Below, piece after piece: positions 52,593-62,420 of a stretch of DNA of 64,000 bases. Numbering within the stretch: the first letter of the stretch is position 1; every line of letters begins with the position of its first letter. The notes beneath the pieces are model-generated. The model was given only the letters and a program-made list of their open reading frames with translations. It did no database searches and had not been told where the DNA came from. The position numbers and the translations under genes are program-made. This DNA comes from IGN3 sp964434675 (GTDB lineage Bacteria > Bacteroidota > Ignavibacteria > Ignavibacteriales > Ignavibacteriaceae): NCBI GenBank assembly GCA_964434675.1, contig CAYSWN010000004.1, positions 28,558-92,557 of the forward strand, written 5' to 3'.

Positions 52593-53309
52593 TTATTTTT
52601 TCTTTGCAAGTACAATGTTGTCCAAATACAAATCATTATTTATCGGTAAGATTTTGGAAAATAATGTTCCTATGATTGTGACTGGTACTATAATTAAAAT
52701 CAAGGAAAGATTTTTTAACACAAAATTCTTACGTGTAATTTTATAGACATATGCATTGAATAACTGAGCTATAACTCTGAAATCATTAACGCTTTTCCTG
52801 CTTTCAATTATTTCAAAGCCATTTTTATTTAACAATGATTTTAATCCAAACGAAGAGTAGCGTGCATAATCATAAGGCTGTTCGTGCTCATCCCAAACAA
52901 ATGGAACTGTTAATAATAATTTTCCATCAGTTTTTAATACACGATTTATCTCACTCAAAAATTCATCTGGACTAAAAATATGTTCTAAAACCTGATTTGT
53001 AACAGCGGAATCAAATTCCCCATCATTAAAAGGAAATACTTTCCCATCATAGTAATAATCAGCTTTTTTCTTATCTCTGTCTATTCCGGTATCATATTCT
53101 AATCCAATATACTCATCACTATTGAATAAATGCTGATATGGTTTGGTGCCGCACCCAACATCTAAAGTTTTACCAGGTATTTTATTTCCAAAATATTTTA
53201 TCTCATCGTAAAGTCCTTTACGAGCGATGTAAAACGGATTTACAAAAAGTCCTAAAAATCTCGGATCATAATATTGATCTTCAATAATTTGTTTAATTTT
53301 TTTAATCAT
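52593..53309 (-). CDS. Class I SAM-dependent methyltransferase
   Basis: 238 residues. SAM motif TLDVGCGTKPYQHLFNSDEYIG at about 48-69, then VTNQVLEHIFSPDEFLSEINRVLK. A hydrophobic helix near the C-terminus (LSLILIIVPVTIIGTLFSKI) suggests membrane association. It overlaps the upstream methyltransferase by eight bases (53302-53309). Placement in the glycan cluster suggests methylation of a sugar or lipid-linked glycan; the target is unknown. Confidence 0.85.
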   Translation of the reverse strand: MIKKIKQIIEDQYYDPRFLGLFVNPFYIARKGLYDEIKYFGNKIPGKTLDVGCGTKPYQHLFNSDEYIGLEYDTGIDRDKKKADYYYDGKVFPFNDGEFDSAVTNQVLEHIFSPDEFLSEINRVLKTDGKLLLTVPFVWDEHEQPYDYARYSSFGLKSLLNKNGFEIIESRKSVNDFRVIAQLFNAYVYKITRKNFVLKNLSLILIIVPVTIIGTLFSKILPINNDLYLDNIVLAKKK

Positions 53310-53979
53310 GCTTTTTTGACAATAGAAAAATTGGAATTGCCATAAATAAATTTGGGAATTTTTCGGTTAACATATTTTTCAATTTACTATCAGATTTTAC
53401 CCAGAGTATTTTTTCAACATTTAATCTATCTAAATCTGAAATTAATTGATAGAAATCTTTAATAGAAATTTGATGAATGTGCCCTGTACTATACCAGTTA
53501 TATCCAAATAGCATTGGACTTGGCATTCTACCATTAAATAATAAATCAATTCGATTTTTATAAAATCCAAAGTTAGGAAAAGAAACGATTTGATATTTTG
53601 ATATTCTTCTCATTTCCTTTAACAAAATTTCCGGATACATCACCATTTGAATCGTTACATTACAAATTGAATAATCAAATGAGTCATCTTTAAAAGGAAG
53701 TTCTTCATCAATTTTACCTTGTGAAACCTTTAATCCTTTTTTTAAACAAGCTTCAACACCTGTAGGTGATAATTCAATCCCTTGCCCGTTAACCTTTTTC
53801 TCGTCAATAAGTTTTTTTAGTAATGAACCATTACCACAGCCTAAATCAATAACTGATGAATTTGGCTTGACTAACTCAACAATATATTTATAGTCGTCAC
53901 GTTCAAATTCATCATGACCCGAATAGTCATAATTTCGGTTATCGTTAAGTTTAGGGTTGTCTATTGAACTGGGTCTCAT
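53302..53979 (-). CDS. Class I SAM-dependent methyltransferase (MetW-like)
   Basis: 225 residues. SAM motif VIDLGCGNGSLLKKLID near 37-53, ELSPTGVEACLKKGL, and LPFKDDSFDYSICNVTIQM. These features, with SFPNFGFYKNRIDLLFNGRMP, resemble the MetW/glycan-associated group. It starts the glycosylation run 53979 to 50159 on this strand and overlaps the next gene by eight bases. Cytosolic. Substrate unknown. Confidence 0.85.
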   Translation of the reverse strand: MRPSSIDNPKLNDNRNYDYSGHDEFERDDYKYIVELVKPNSSVIDLGCGNGSLLKKLIDEKKVNGQGIELSPTGVEACLKKGLKVSQGKIDEELPFKDDSFDYSICNVTIQMVMYPEILLKEMRRISKYQIVSFPNFGFYKNRIDLLFNGRMPSPMLFGYNWYSTGHIHQISIKDFYQLISDLDRLNVEKILWVKSDSKLKNMLTEKFPNLFMAIPIFLLSKKHD

Positions 53980-54070
53980 ATTTCAGGAATAAAAATTATT
54001 GATTCGATTTTTTTATTAGAACAAATATAATCAGAAAATACTTATCAGATTAGAAATTATCAGAAACAAA

Positions 54071-54092
54071 AAACCCCGCAATAGCGGGGTTT
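54071..54092 (-). terminator. Terminator after the tandem lipoprotein genes
   Basis: AAACCCCGC, loop AATA, GCGGGGTTT. On the minus strand it is followed by a T-rich tract. It lies 20 bases past the stop of the 54113 gene. Confidence 0.85.
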
Positions 54093-54112
54093 GAATAAAA
54101 GTTATATGCTGG

Positions 54113-55420
54113 TTAGTTGGCTGGTCTTCGCATAAAACCGATTTTGTACCTGCCCTGATTCCAGCCGCTGTAATAAACTCTATATTCGTTCCCTGTTTTT
54201 ATTAAACAAGGGTACGCAATATCTGTGTATGCCCATCCGTTTGTTGTATTTTGAGATAAAAATATTGGATTGTGTTCAGATTTAATCCAATTCTTACCAT
54301 CAATTGATGTTGCATAACCAAAAGCATCACTAGTGCTGCCAATCTTCATATATACCATTTTAAAAACGCTGTTATCTAAAATAACACCTGACCATGAAAT
54401 TCCATTTTCTTCCCAGCTCTGGGTTGGCACAAGAATAGGGTTACCGGAATACTTTGTCCAGTTGATTCCATCATTTGATATTGCTAATCCAATCTTTCCT
54501 TCCCCTGTTTGAAATTGACCACCATAGTACATATAATAAAGACCATTAATTTTTAGAATAGACTGTGCTGCAATTTGTCTTTCCCAACCTGATGTTCCAT
54601 ACATAACAGGATCGGGATTTTTTTGCCAAACTTTACCATCCAGGGAAGTCGCTAAACCAATTCCATATTGTCCATACGGATCGTTGTAACCGAGATAATA
54701 CATTTTATATGTTTGTCCTTCTTTTATCACCGGACCAGCCGCAGCTATCCACGAATCCCAACTACCGGGAGGTCCAGGATTCAAAACAGGCGTTTGAACG
54801 GGTCGTATCCAATTTATTCCATCCTGAGATTCAGCATATAAAGTATACCCTCTTCCACTAGAGAGTCCTAAGTACCACATCATATACTTTGTACCATCAT
54901 AATATACTTTTGTTTGAGAAATACCCTGATTATCATAAGAATTATTTAATGGTGAGAGAACTGGATTATTATAATAATCAATCCAACTATTATTAATCGG
55001 CACACCCCAATTAACAGAAATGTAAATTGATCCTGTACCTGAACCTGTTGGGCCTAGTGTTAAATATACTTGTGATGTAAATCCTGCAAAGATTTGTACA
55101 TCTGTTTCACCGGTGTAAAGAACTAATCCGCTGTCATCTTCCGCATCCACTTTTAAGTGCCATTCGCCTGCATTTATATTATCCAATAAAATATCTGCAG
55201 TGGAATCTGATTGTAGATTTAATAAACCGGTTACTGGTTGGTGATTTTCTCTGGTTAGATATGCCTTAACAAATACTACACTTTCCGGCGCATTTTGTTT
55301 ATCTATCTTTAGTAGGATTTTACCAGAATCCTGAAGTGTATTTGATCCTACTGGATCGTTACCGCAATTAAAAAAAGTAACCAGCGCAAAAAAAACAAAA
55401 AGGACTAATATAGCTCTCAT
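54113..55420 (-). CDS. Lipoprotein with five-bladed-propeller-like repeats (third in transcription order of a tandem trio)
   Basis: 435 residues from ATG 55418-55420, chosen because AGAGG sits seven bases upstream; ten codons more would be poor. Signal peptide with C19 (TFFNC), a loose lipobox. Residues about 30-130 are a beta-sandwich shared almost unchanged with the next copy. The rest has four repeats of the pattern SxDGxxWxK (for example SQDGINWIRP, SLDGKVWQKN) alternating with YKMWYxG strands, like the Asp-box-like GH43/GH32/GH130 propellers. A glycan-binding or glycosidase role is plausible; no catalytic acids were confirmed. Outer-membrane or periplasmic, probably exported with the glycan machinery. 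Confidence 0.75.
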   Translation of the reverse strand: MRAILVLFVFFALVTFFNCGNDPVGSNTLQDSGKILLKIDKQNAPESVVFVKAYLTRENHQPVTGLLNLQSDSTADILLDNINAGEWHLKVDAEDDSGLVLYTGETDVQIFAGFTSQVYLTLGPTGSGTGSIYISVNWGVPINNSWIDYYNNPVLSPLNNSYDNQGISQTKVYYDGTKYMMWYLGLSSGRGYTLYAESQDGINWIRPVQTPVLNPGPPGSWDSWIAAAGPVIKEGQTYKMYYLGYNDPYGQYGIGLATSLDGKVWQKNPDPVMYGTSGWERQIAAQSILKINGLYYMYYGGQFQTGEGKIGLAISNDGINWTKYSGNPILVPTQSWEENGISWSGVILDNSVFKMVYMKIGSTSDAFGYATSIDGKNWIKSEHNPIFLSQNTTNGWAYTDIAYPCLIKTGNEYRVYYSGWNQGRYKIGFMRRPAN

Positions 55421-55467
55421 AAAAACCTCTGCGATAAATAGTCTTATCAATAGTTATAAAACATTAA

Positions 55468-55483
55468 CCCCGCAATTGCGGGG
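55468..55483 (-). terminator. GC hairpin between lipoprotein genes
   Basis: CCCCGC, loop AATT, GCGGGG lies 26 bases past the stop of the 55510 gene. The T-run is weak, so termination may be partial. The stem matches those at 7957, 9931 and 54071. Confidence 0.6.
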
Positions 55484-55509
55484 GCTAATTAAAAATTTAT
55501 ATAAGAACA

Positions 55510-56820
55510 TTAGTTGGCTTGTTTGCGCATAAAACCAATTTTATAAATGATAGTGTTGTCACCAATACCGCTGTAATAAATTCTGTACTCATTATTTACT
55601 TTAATAAAGTTTGGATATGCGATATTATCATCAGCCCAATTATTTGCTGTCTGCTGATCCGTAAAGAATGGGTTTGAAGCTGATTTTGTCCAATTAATAC
55701 CATCTGTAGATGTTGCCATCCCGAAAGCACTAGTAACTCCGTTTACATTCATATAAACCATTTTAAACATATTGTTATCATAAATAACTGAAGGGTAAAA
55801 AATGCCTGTGCCTTCCCAATTAGCATCTTTCTGTAAAATAGGGTTAGCTGGATGTCTTGTCCAATTAACTCCATCAAAAGAAGTTGCTAAACCAATTTTA
55901 CTATTACCGGAATTAATTCCACTATAATACATAAAATATTGATTGCCAACTTTTACAACTGAGGAAACTGCAATTTGTGATTCCCAACCTGCGCCGGCGT
56001 TAAGAACCGGATTGAGAACTTTAGTCCAGTTGATACCATCCGATGATGTAGCTAGACCCACATGCCAATTATTATAATGATTAGACCAGCCTATATAATA
56101 CATTTTATAAGTATTATTTTCCTTTAACACAGCCCCTGGTATTGTTGCATTCAGATCCCAAGCTCCTGGCGTTGGTGAGATTACTGGATTGCTATTAGAT
56201 TTAGTCCACACAATCCCATCGGGTGAAGTAGCATAACAACCAGTATAAAAAGGTCCACTCGCTAAGGAATGATACCACATTTTATATTGACCATTATCAA
56301 AGATAATCTTGGATTGTTGTACTCCAAGTTCTTCCCACCAAACATAGGATTTTGACAATACAGGATTGTTAATATAATCTATCCAATTATTACTAATCGG
56401 CACACCCCAATTAACAGATATGTAAATTGATCCTGTGCCTGAACCTGTTGGACTTAATGTTAAATATACTTGTGATGTAAATCCTGCAAAGATTTGTACA
56501 TCTGTTTCACCTGTATATAACACTAATCCGCTGTCATCTTCCGCATCTACTTTTAAGTGCCATTCGCCTGCATTTATATTATCCAATAAAATATCTGCAG
56601 TGGAATCTGATTGTAGATTTAATAAACCGGTTACTGGTTGGTGATTTTCTCTGGTTAGATATGCCTTAACAAATACTACACTTTCCGGCGCATTTTGTTT
56701 ATCTATCTTTAGTAGGATTTTACCTGAATCCTTTGGGTTACCTAATCCAATTGGATCACTTGAACAAGCAATAATTATTATTGCTAAAAATAAACTGAAG
56801 AGAACACTTGTTTTTTTCAT
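55510..56820 (-). CDS. Lipoprotein with five-bladed-propeller-like repeats (second of trio)
   Basis: 436 residues. Signal peptide with C19 in IIIACSSD, a good lipobox. The N-terminal beta-sandwich (about 30-130) is 176 bases identical with the 54113 gene over its core. The propeller half carries four SxDGxxWxK repeats (SPDGIVWTKS, SSDGINWTKV, SFDGVNWTRH, STDGINWTKS) with YKMYYIG-type strands. It is a paralogue of 54113 and 56866. A short hairpin lies between it and 54113. Likely anchored by a lipid in the outer membrane. Function unknown; a role in carbohydrate binding is inferred. Confidence 0.75.
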   Translation of the reverse strand: MKKTSVLFSLFLAIIIIACSSDPIGLGNPKDSGKILLKIDKQNAPESVVFVKAYLTRENHQPVTGLLNLQSDSTADILLDNINAGEWHLKVDAEDDSGLVLYTGETDVQIFAGFTSQVYLTLSPTGSGTGSIYISVNWGVPISNNWIDYINNPVLSKSYVWWEELGVQQSKIIFDNGQYKMWYHSLASGPFYTGCYATSPDGIVWTKSNSNPVISPTPGAWDLNATIPGAVLKENNTYKMYYIGWSNHYNNWHVGLATSSDGINWTKVLNPVLNAGAGWESQIAVSSVVKVGNQYFMYYSGINSGNSKIGLATSFDGVNWTRHPANPILQKDANWEGTGIFYPSVIYDNNMFKMVYMNVNGVTSAFGMATSTDGINWTKSASNPFFTDQQTANNWADDNIAYPNFIKVNNEYRIYYSGIGDNTIIYKIGFMRKQAN

Positions 56821-56865
56821 ACCCGCAACACTTTAATAAATTTGAAATAAATTCTTAACAATATT

Positions 56866-58182
56866 TTAATTAATTGATTTACGTACCATACCGATTTTAT
56901 AAACAATACTATTATCACCGATTCCACAATAGTAAATTCTATATTCATTGTTTGTCTTTACAAGAAATGGATAAGCAATATCAGAGTAACCCCAGTTATT
57001 TGCCGTGTTAGCATCCGTAAAAAATGGATTGCTGTTATCCTTTACCCAGTTTAATCCATTTGTTGAAGTAGCCATACCGAATCCAGATGCATTAGAATTC
57101 ATATAAACCATTTTTAATGTGCCATTATCCATTATTACACTTCCATCTAGAACTCCATTAAGTTCCCAAGGCTTATCATTGGTAAGAATCGGGTTTCCTG
57201 AATATTTTGTAAAATTAATTCCATCAGTTGAAACTGCTACCCCAATTTTATATTGAGGTAAATTTCTGCCAGTATAATAGAGCAAGTAATTACCATTTAT
57301 TTTAACTACTGCTGTTGGCCCAATTTGATATTCCCAACCAGATGTACCATATAAAATTGGTTGAGGGTGCTTTGTCCAATTCATTCCATCAATTGATGTT
57401 GCTAAACCAATGTGCCAATTGGCATATTCATCAGAGTATCCGTTGTAGTACATCTTATAGATTCCGTCTTCTTTTATTACAGCACCTGGAGAAACGGATT
57501 TAGAGTCCCAAGTATTTGTACCTCCTGGAAAAATAACTGGGTTAGAGAATGTTGTCCAAATTATTCCGTCAACGGATTCTTTATAGAGAATGTGCGTTTT
57601 CCAGGGTTCGACCCCAACTCTTCCCAAACCATGATACCACATTTTATAAACACCGGAATCATACAAAACTACTGGTTGAGCAATTCCTAAATTGTCATAT
57701 GAGTTTCCTCGGGGCACTATGAGTGGATTATTATAATAGTCCAGCCAACTATAATTAAATGGCACACCCCAATTAACAGATATATAAATTGATCCTGTGC
57801 CTGAACCTGTTGGACTTAGTGTTAAATATACTTGTGATGTAAATCCTGCAAAGATTTGTACAACTGTTTCACCGGTGTATAAAACCAATCCGCTGTCATC
57901 TTCTGCATCTACTTTTAGGTGCCATTCTCCTGCATTAATATTATCTAATAGAATATCAGCAGTGGAATCTGATTGAAGATTTAATGTTCCGGTAATTGGT
58001 TGATGGTTTTCTCTGGTTAGATATGCATTAACAAATACTACACTGTCCGGTGCGTTTTGTTTATTTATCTTCAGGAGTATTTTTCCTGAATCTTTTGGAT
58101 TATCTAATCCAACTGGATCGCTTGAACAAGCAATAATTATAATTGCTAAAAGTAAATTGAAGAGAACACTTGTTTTTTTCAT
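56866..58182 (-). CDS. Lipoprotein with five-bladed-propeller-like repeats (first of trio)
   Basis: 438 residues from ATG 58180-58182, with AAGGGG eight bases upstream; a start 23 codons earlier lacks that and would not begin with a signal. Lipobox IIIIACSSD. The beta-sandwich is more diverged than in the other two copies (IKINKQNAPDS-type changes such as VFVNAYLTREN). Propeller repeats include ESVDGIIWTT, SIDGMNWTKH, STDGINFTKY and a decayed STNGLNWVKD. It seems to be the older copy. It follows the glycosyltransferase at 58257 with 74 bases between. Confidence 0.75.
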   Translation of the reverse strand: MKKTSVLFNLLLAIIIIACSSDPVGLDNPKDSGKILLKINKQNAPDSVVFVNAYLTRENHQPITGTLNLQSDSTADILLDNINAGEWHLKVDAEDDSGLVLYTGETVVQIFAGFTSQVYLTLSPTGSGTGSIYISVNWGVPFNYSWLDYYNNPLIVPRGNSYDNLGIAQPVVLYDSGVYKMWYHGLGRVGVEPWKTHILYKESVDGIIWTTFSNPVIFPGGTNTWDSKSVSPGAVIKEDGIYKMYYNGYSDEYANWHIGLATSIDGMNWTKHPQPILYGTSGWEYQIGPTAVVKINGNYLLYYTGRNLPQYKIGVAVSTDGINFTKYSGNPILTNDKPWELNGVLDGSVIMDNGTLKMVYMNSNASGFGMATSTNGLNWVKDNSNPFFTDANTANNWGYSDIAYPFLVKTNNEYRIYYCGIGDNSIVYKIGMVRKSIN

Positions 58183-58256
58183 ACTCGAACCCCTTATATG
58201 ATAAATGTGTTTGCAAACTAACTTATAATAAAAACTAAAATCAAGTAACAATTACA

Positions 58257-59264
58257 TTATTTTTTTGTTAATGCTGCCATTATTGCCCAATAACGATTCT
58301 TTATTAATGGCAACAATTTTTTGCCTCTTTTGAAAAAGGTATAATTTAATAAAGATAAAAATGAAATAATTTTTGAGCCTAAGCTTGGTCTAATTGAATC
58401 AAAATACTCCTTAATCGCAAATTTAGCTCCGTCATCCTCTTGAGTTCTAATCAATTTCAAATCAATCTTTTTTTCTGATATTTCAGAATCATAAATATTG
58501 GTTTTTTTTACGTGTGTACCTCCCCCATCCGCACCGATGTTTTTTACTAAGGATTTACCCGGATATAGTGTCAGTTTATTTTTTATAAAAGCAGATGCAT
58601 GCCACCTTATTGCCCATGAGTCATTTTTTTTTGCTATCTGCCTTTTAAGCATTTTTATATTTTTTACAGAACCACCAAGATCAAAATCATTAAGTAGATT
58701 ATTTTCTTTTAGCTGTCTTAATAATTTGCTTCCATCAGGTTCAAACAAATCCCATCCTCGTTTCCATGCAGCCCATCCCCAGCAATCCGCGCCTTTGATA
58801 AAAAATGTCTCTGGTAATTTATTTTTTATCGGATAAACGTATCCATGTATACTTATTACTTTTTCTTCCTTTTCATATAATTCTAATGCTTCATTCATAT
58901 ACTGAAGAAAATAAGGCGATGTAACGAGGTCATCTTCAAGAACAATCACTTTGCCGAACTTGTTTATTATTTCAGAAACTCCTGCAATGACTGAATTAGC
59001 GAGTCCAAGATTTTTGTTTCTTTCAATTATGGAAACGGAATTAAAACCTTTGATATTTTTTATCAGAGAGCGAACTTTATCTACTTTTACCTTATCATCA
59101 TCATTTTTATAACCATCGGAAAATATATAGAGATTACTTTCTGAAGCAAGATTATTAAGTCGCAAAGCTTCAATAGTTTTTTTGGTATGCTCAATTCTGT
59201 TATAAACAAACAGAGAAACTGGAGCAAGTTCATTTATCTTAAATATTGTTGATGATGTGTTCAC
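58257..59264 (-). CDS. Glycosyltransferase, GT2-like
   Basis: 335 residues. Opening APVSLFVYNRIEHTKKTIEAL is the GT-A nucleotide-binding start, and VIVLEDDLVTSPYFLQYMNEAL carries the D-D metal motif. FIKGADCWGWAAWKRGW is a conserved acceptor-side segment in this GT2 group. Cytosolic or membrane-edge. It probably transfers a sugar to a lipid-linked glycan. The start is GTG at 59262-59264, six bases from the end of the CapA-like gene, because no in-frame ATG lies nearby. Confidence 0.85.
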   Translation of the reverse strand: MNTSSTIFKINELAPVSLFVYNRIEHTKKTIEALRLNNLASESNLYIFSDGYKNDDDKVKVDKVRSLIKNIKGFNSVSIIERNKNLGLANSVIAGVSEIINKFGKVIVLEDDLVTSPYFLQYMNEALELYEKEEKVISIHGYVYPIKNKLPETFFIKGADCWGWAAWKRGWDLFEPDGSKLLRQLKENNLLNDFDLGGSVKNIKMLKRQIAKKNDSWAIRWHASAFIKNKLTLYPGKSLVKNIGADGGGTHVKKTNIYDSEISEKKIDLKLIRTQEDDGAKFAIKEYFDSIRPSLGSKIISFLSLLNYTFFKRGKKLLPLIKNRYWAIMAALTKK

Positions 59265-59270
59265 AACTAG

Positions 59271-60410
59271 TCAGTGTTTCTCATATAAGTTTGAAAGAGC
59301 TCTCTGGACTAACCATCGATGTGATTCAATTCTGATATTATGAAGTAGCAATAAGAATTGATTTTCAGAATATCCCTTTAGAAGTAATCTTCTAAAAAAT
59401 ATTTTCGTAATCTTCAGCAAAGACTTTTTAGAAGCAATTTCAGTTATAAAACCATTGTAATAATTTTTATATCTTTCATTCCAAAGTTGAATAGATATTG
59501 AGTTCATTTCACTTAAATAATCTTTACTCTGCAATTTATTACATAAGTGAGTTAGATAGTTTTCAAATTCAAAATCAACATAAAGTTCAGTAATACCTTT
59601 AATTCTTTGGATGGGAATAATATCGTATTTAATTAATTTTGTTGATTCAAATTCCATCGAGACAATAAAACTTTTATTCCAATTCGGGTTATTACTTTTC
59701 ATGTCAAAATAAAAATTGCCAAGACTATAAAATATCATTTTACCTTTGTATGATTCCCAACCTTGCGGAACATGCGGATGATGTCCGATAATCAAATCAG
59801 CACCTAAATCAATAATTTGCCTGTACCTTGATCTCCATTCTGGGAGTGGGAGTTCGATTTCTTCAACTCCAGCATGAATTTGAACTATCAAGTAGTCAAC
59901 TTCTTTTTTTGATTCTGAAATTTTCTTATCAACTATTGAATGATTGATCCACGCATATCCGCTTTGTTCGGATGAATCTTCCATTATACTGCCAAATTCA
60001 GCTTCACAGAATGATAAAAACCCAATAGTAAAGTCAGGCATTGAAAACACTTTTAGTTGATAAGCTTCCTCAAAATTTTTACCGGCGCCAACAGTAAGTA
60101 CATCATTAAAAAAAACAGTGGTGGTGTTCAGCGCTTGTTCACCAAAATCATAAATGTGATTATTTGCCAAGTTGATAACATTAAACCCTGCTTTTTTAAT
60201 TAAAGAGCCTGCATTAACGGATTGACATAAATAGGAACCAACTTTGGGGATTTTTGTTACTTCAACCGAATTTATTGGCGCTTCAAAATTGCAGGATATT
60301 ATATCATGCGTTGATAGGAAAATCCTGAGTTCATCAGAAATGATTTTTTTAGAGTTATTATCGCTGATAAATACATCCCCAGCGAATACTGCTTTCCATT
60401 TAACACTCAT
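59271..60410 (-). CDS. CapA family protein (metallophosphatase-like, polyglutamate/capsule synthesis)
   Basis: 379 residues. FAGDVFISDNNSKK opens the CapA domain, followed by SCNFEAPINS, NLANNHIYDFGEQAL, DYLIVQIHAGVEE and DLGADLIIGHHPHVPQGWE, which hold the expected Asp/His/Asn metal positions of the calcineurin-like fold. Cap proteins of this group take part in capsule or polyglutamate export, but most members are uncharacterised. It overlaps the CapK-like gene by four bases (ATGA), so they are translated together. Location probably cytosolic face or periplasm; no signal peptide is evident. Confidence 0.88.
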   Translation of the reverse strand: MSVKWKAVFAGDVFISDNNSKKIISDELRIFLSTHDIISCNFEAPINSVEVTKIPKVGSYLCQSVNAGSLIKKAGFNVINLANNHIYDFGEQALNTTTVFFNDVLTVGAGKNFEEAYQLKVFSMPDFTIGFLSFCEAEFGSIMEDSSEQSGYAWINHSIVDKKISESKKEVDYLIVQIHAGVEEIELPLPEWRSRYRQIIDLGADLIIGHHPHVPQGWESYKGKMIFYSLGNFYFDMKSNNPNWNKSFIVSMEFESTKLIKYDIIPIQRIKGITELYVDFEFENYLTHLCNKLQSKDYLSEMNSISIQLWNERYKNYYNGFITEIASKKSLLKITKIFFRRLLLKGYSENQFLLLLHNIRIESHRWLVQRALSNLYEKH

Positions 60411-61789
60411 GATAATACATCGGTTATTTTTTGAATTAGAAATAGTTTTTTTCCGCTTTTAGTTGGTTCAATATTTTCAACATAAGATATTTTTATTTCC
60501 ACATCGGCAGCATTTTTTATTTTTTGGATTATCTCTTTTTCATCTTCATCAGAAAAATTATCCTCTCTAACTATATTGAATTCTATGTAGCCAGCTTTCT
60601 CCTGAATAATTTGCCATTGTTTGATCTCCTTAAAAGCCTGGTAATGTTGACCAAATATAATTGCTGTCAGATATATTTTATTACTATGTTTGTCTAAAAT
60701 AAAATCCTGAGTTCGTCCCAATATTTTTTTAAAAGTAACAATCCCACCGGCTCTTGATTTCAGAATTGCTCTATCACCTGTTTTGTACCGAATGAAAGGC
60801 ATAGAGAAATTAATCAAACCGGAAACGACAACCTCGCCTTCATCTCCAAGATTTGAATCTTCACCATTTTCATTTAGCACTTCTAAGTAACCATAGATTG
60901 GTGATGATTTTAAATCATAAGATTTGCTATCACTGTAACAGAATAAAGTTTTCTCACCTTGACCATATTCAAGAAAGACTTTGGAATGAAATGCTCTTTC
61001 AATAATAATGCGCTGCTCCTCAGAACAGTATTCGGCAGTTAAGTTTATACCTTTTATTATAAATTCAAGATTTATTTTATTCTGTAAAATGTATATTGAA
61101 AGTTCTTGAAAGAATGACGGGTAACCACGAAATATGGCAGGTTTTAATTCGAGAATTTTATCAACATAAAAATTGATATTTCCTTTATTTAAATACAGTG
61201 CCGAAAATCCCCAATCACCCCAAATTGAATGATCCGGGTACTTAATCCAAAAAGTGTTTTTCATTCTAAGTTTATAGCTTAATCTGATTCCCCCGCTATC
61301 AACAATCAAATCCCCTGGCTTCCAGCCCATTAAGTGATATAAATATTTATGATGTGCGTTATCTACCGCAATTGAATTCATATCTGTATAAAATTCCAAT
61401 GGCTCGCCTGTACTTCCTCCTGTATTTGATTTTCGTCGTTCAGTCGTTTTAGCTTTTGTTGATAAAATTTTGCCAGCATTTTGTTTAATGATCATTTTAT
61501 CTAAAAATGGAATTCGTTTAAAATCCCGAAGTGATGCAACAGATAAGTTATTTTGAAAAAATAATTCATTGTAATATGGACAATTTACATAAGCATATTG
61601 TAACAGTTTAGTTAGTCTTGTTTCTTGAATTATTACTTGTTCATCGATATCTATTGAGGGAAGTAGAAGGAGTTCATTAAAAGTTTTTTTTTCCAGATAA
61701 ACTAAATCTTTCCGAATATTTTTGCGGTAAAAATTTTTTAATCCGGGAATTTTGCTAATTATTTCTATTACACTGTTAGTCAGAGCCAC
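60407..61789 (-). CDS. CapK / phenylacetate-CoA ligase-like adenylate-forming protein
   Basis: 460 residues. The adenylation loop is RRKSNTGGSTGEPLEFY, and LEYGQGEKTLFCYSD, then GEVVVSGLINFSMPFIRYKTGDRAI, are ANL-superfamily motifs. Closest architecture is CapK and the coenzyme F390 synthetase group. In capsule loci such proteins may activate a carboxylic acid for attachment to a glycan; the substrate is unknown. The start is GTG 61787-61789, one base after the methyltransferase stop. Cytosolic. Confidence 0.88.
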   Translation of the reverse strand: MALTNSVIEIISKIPGLKNFYRKNIRKDLVYLEKKTFNELLLLPSIDIDEQVIIQETRLTKLLQYAYVNCPYYNELFFQNNLSVASLRDFKRIPFLDKMIIKQNAGKILSTKAKTTERRKSNTGGSTGEPLEFYTDMNSIAVDNAHHKYLYHLMGWKPGDLIVDSGGIRLSYKLRMKNTFWIKYPDHSIWGDWGFSALYLNKGNINFYVDKILELKPAIFRGYPSFFQELSIYILQNKINLEFIIKGINLTAEYCSEEQRIIIERAFHSKVFLEYGQGEKTLFCYSDSKSYDLKSSPIYGYLEVLNENGEDSNLGDEGEVVVSGLINFSMPFIRYKTGDRAILKSRAGGIVTFKKILGRTQDFILDKHSNKIYLTAIIFGQHYQAFKEIKQWQIIQEKAGYIEFNIVREDNFSDEDEKEIIQKIKNAADVEIKISYVENIEPTKSGKKLFLIQKITDVLS

Positions 61790-61790
61790 A

Positions 61791-62417
61791 TTAGTCCGTT
61801 ATTTTTTCTAAATAATATCCATTACCATGAAAAAAGTATGGTTTAATCTTCAATCCATTTTCGTCCGCAAATTGTTTTACTGCCTGTTGAACCGGGTACA
61901 CACCACTATCATTCCACATCCAATCATCTCCAAATAGTATCCCGCCTTTTTTTATTTTACGCCAGGCATGATTTAAATCTTCATAACATCCTTTCTCTGA
62001 GTGATCACCGTCTATGTAAATAAAATCTAGTTTGCCATCTTCAAGATTCATCAATGCCTCTACTGATCGCTGTCGCAATATTTTTACTTTGTTGATCAAT
62101 CCAAGGTGTTTTATATTAAAGATAAATTGGTCATAGATTGTATCTACTTTTAATTCTTTTGCTCTTTCAATATTAGTTGTAAGTAAGGTTTTTTCCTGAT
62201 TAAAATCATTCCAACCATTAATGTCCCAGGTATCAATACAATAAATATATGATGATGGATTATTAAGAAAATTATTAATGAACCAGATCGCACTCCTCCC
62301 TTTCCAACTTCCAACCTCAGCAAAAACCAAACTATCATCTGATGAAAATTTTTTATTCAATACTTTCTTTAATAATTTTTGGTTTTTAAACCAATCTTCA
62401 CCTAAATCGAACTGCAT
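61791..62417 (-). CDS. Class I SAM-dependent methyltransferase (Methyltransf_24-like)
   Basis: 208 residues. AEVGSWKGRSAIWFINNFL is the SAM motif region, YCIDTWDINGWNDF and DFIYIDGDHSEKGCYEDLNHAWRKIKKGGILFGDDW are signatures of the Methyltransf_24 group found in glycan and antibiotic clusters. GGAG lies eight bases upstream of the ATG. It follows the flippase by three bases and precedes the CapK-like gene by one base, so the whole set is one operon. Substrate unknown. Cytosolic. Confidence 0.88.
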   Translation of the reverse strand: MQFDLGEDWFKNQKLLKKVLNKKFSSDDSLVFAEVGSWKGRSAIWFINNFLNNPSSYIYCIDTWDINGWNDFNQEKTLLTTNIERAKELKVDTIYDQFIFNIKHLGLINKVKILRQRSVEALMNLEDGKLDFIYIDGDHSEKGCYEDLNHAWRKIKKGGILFGDDWMWNDSGVYPVQQAVKQFADENGLKIKPYFFHGNGYYLEKITD

Positions 62418-62420
62418 AAG

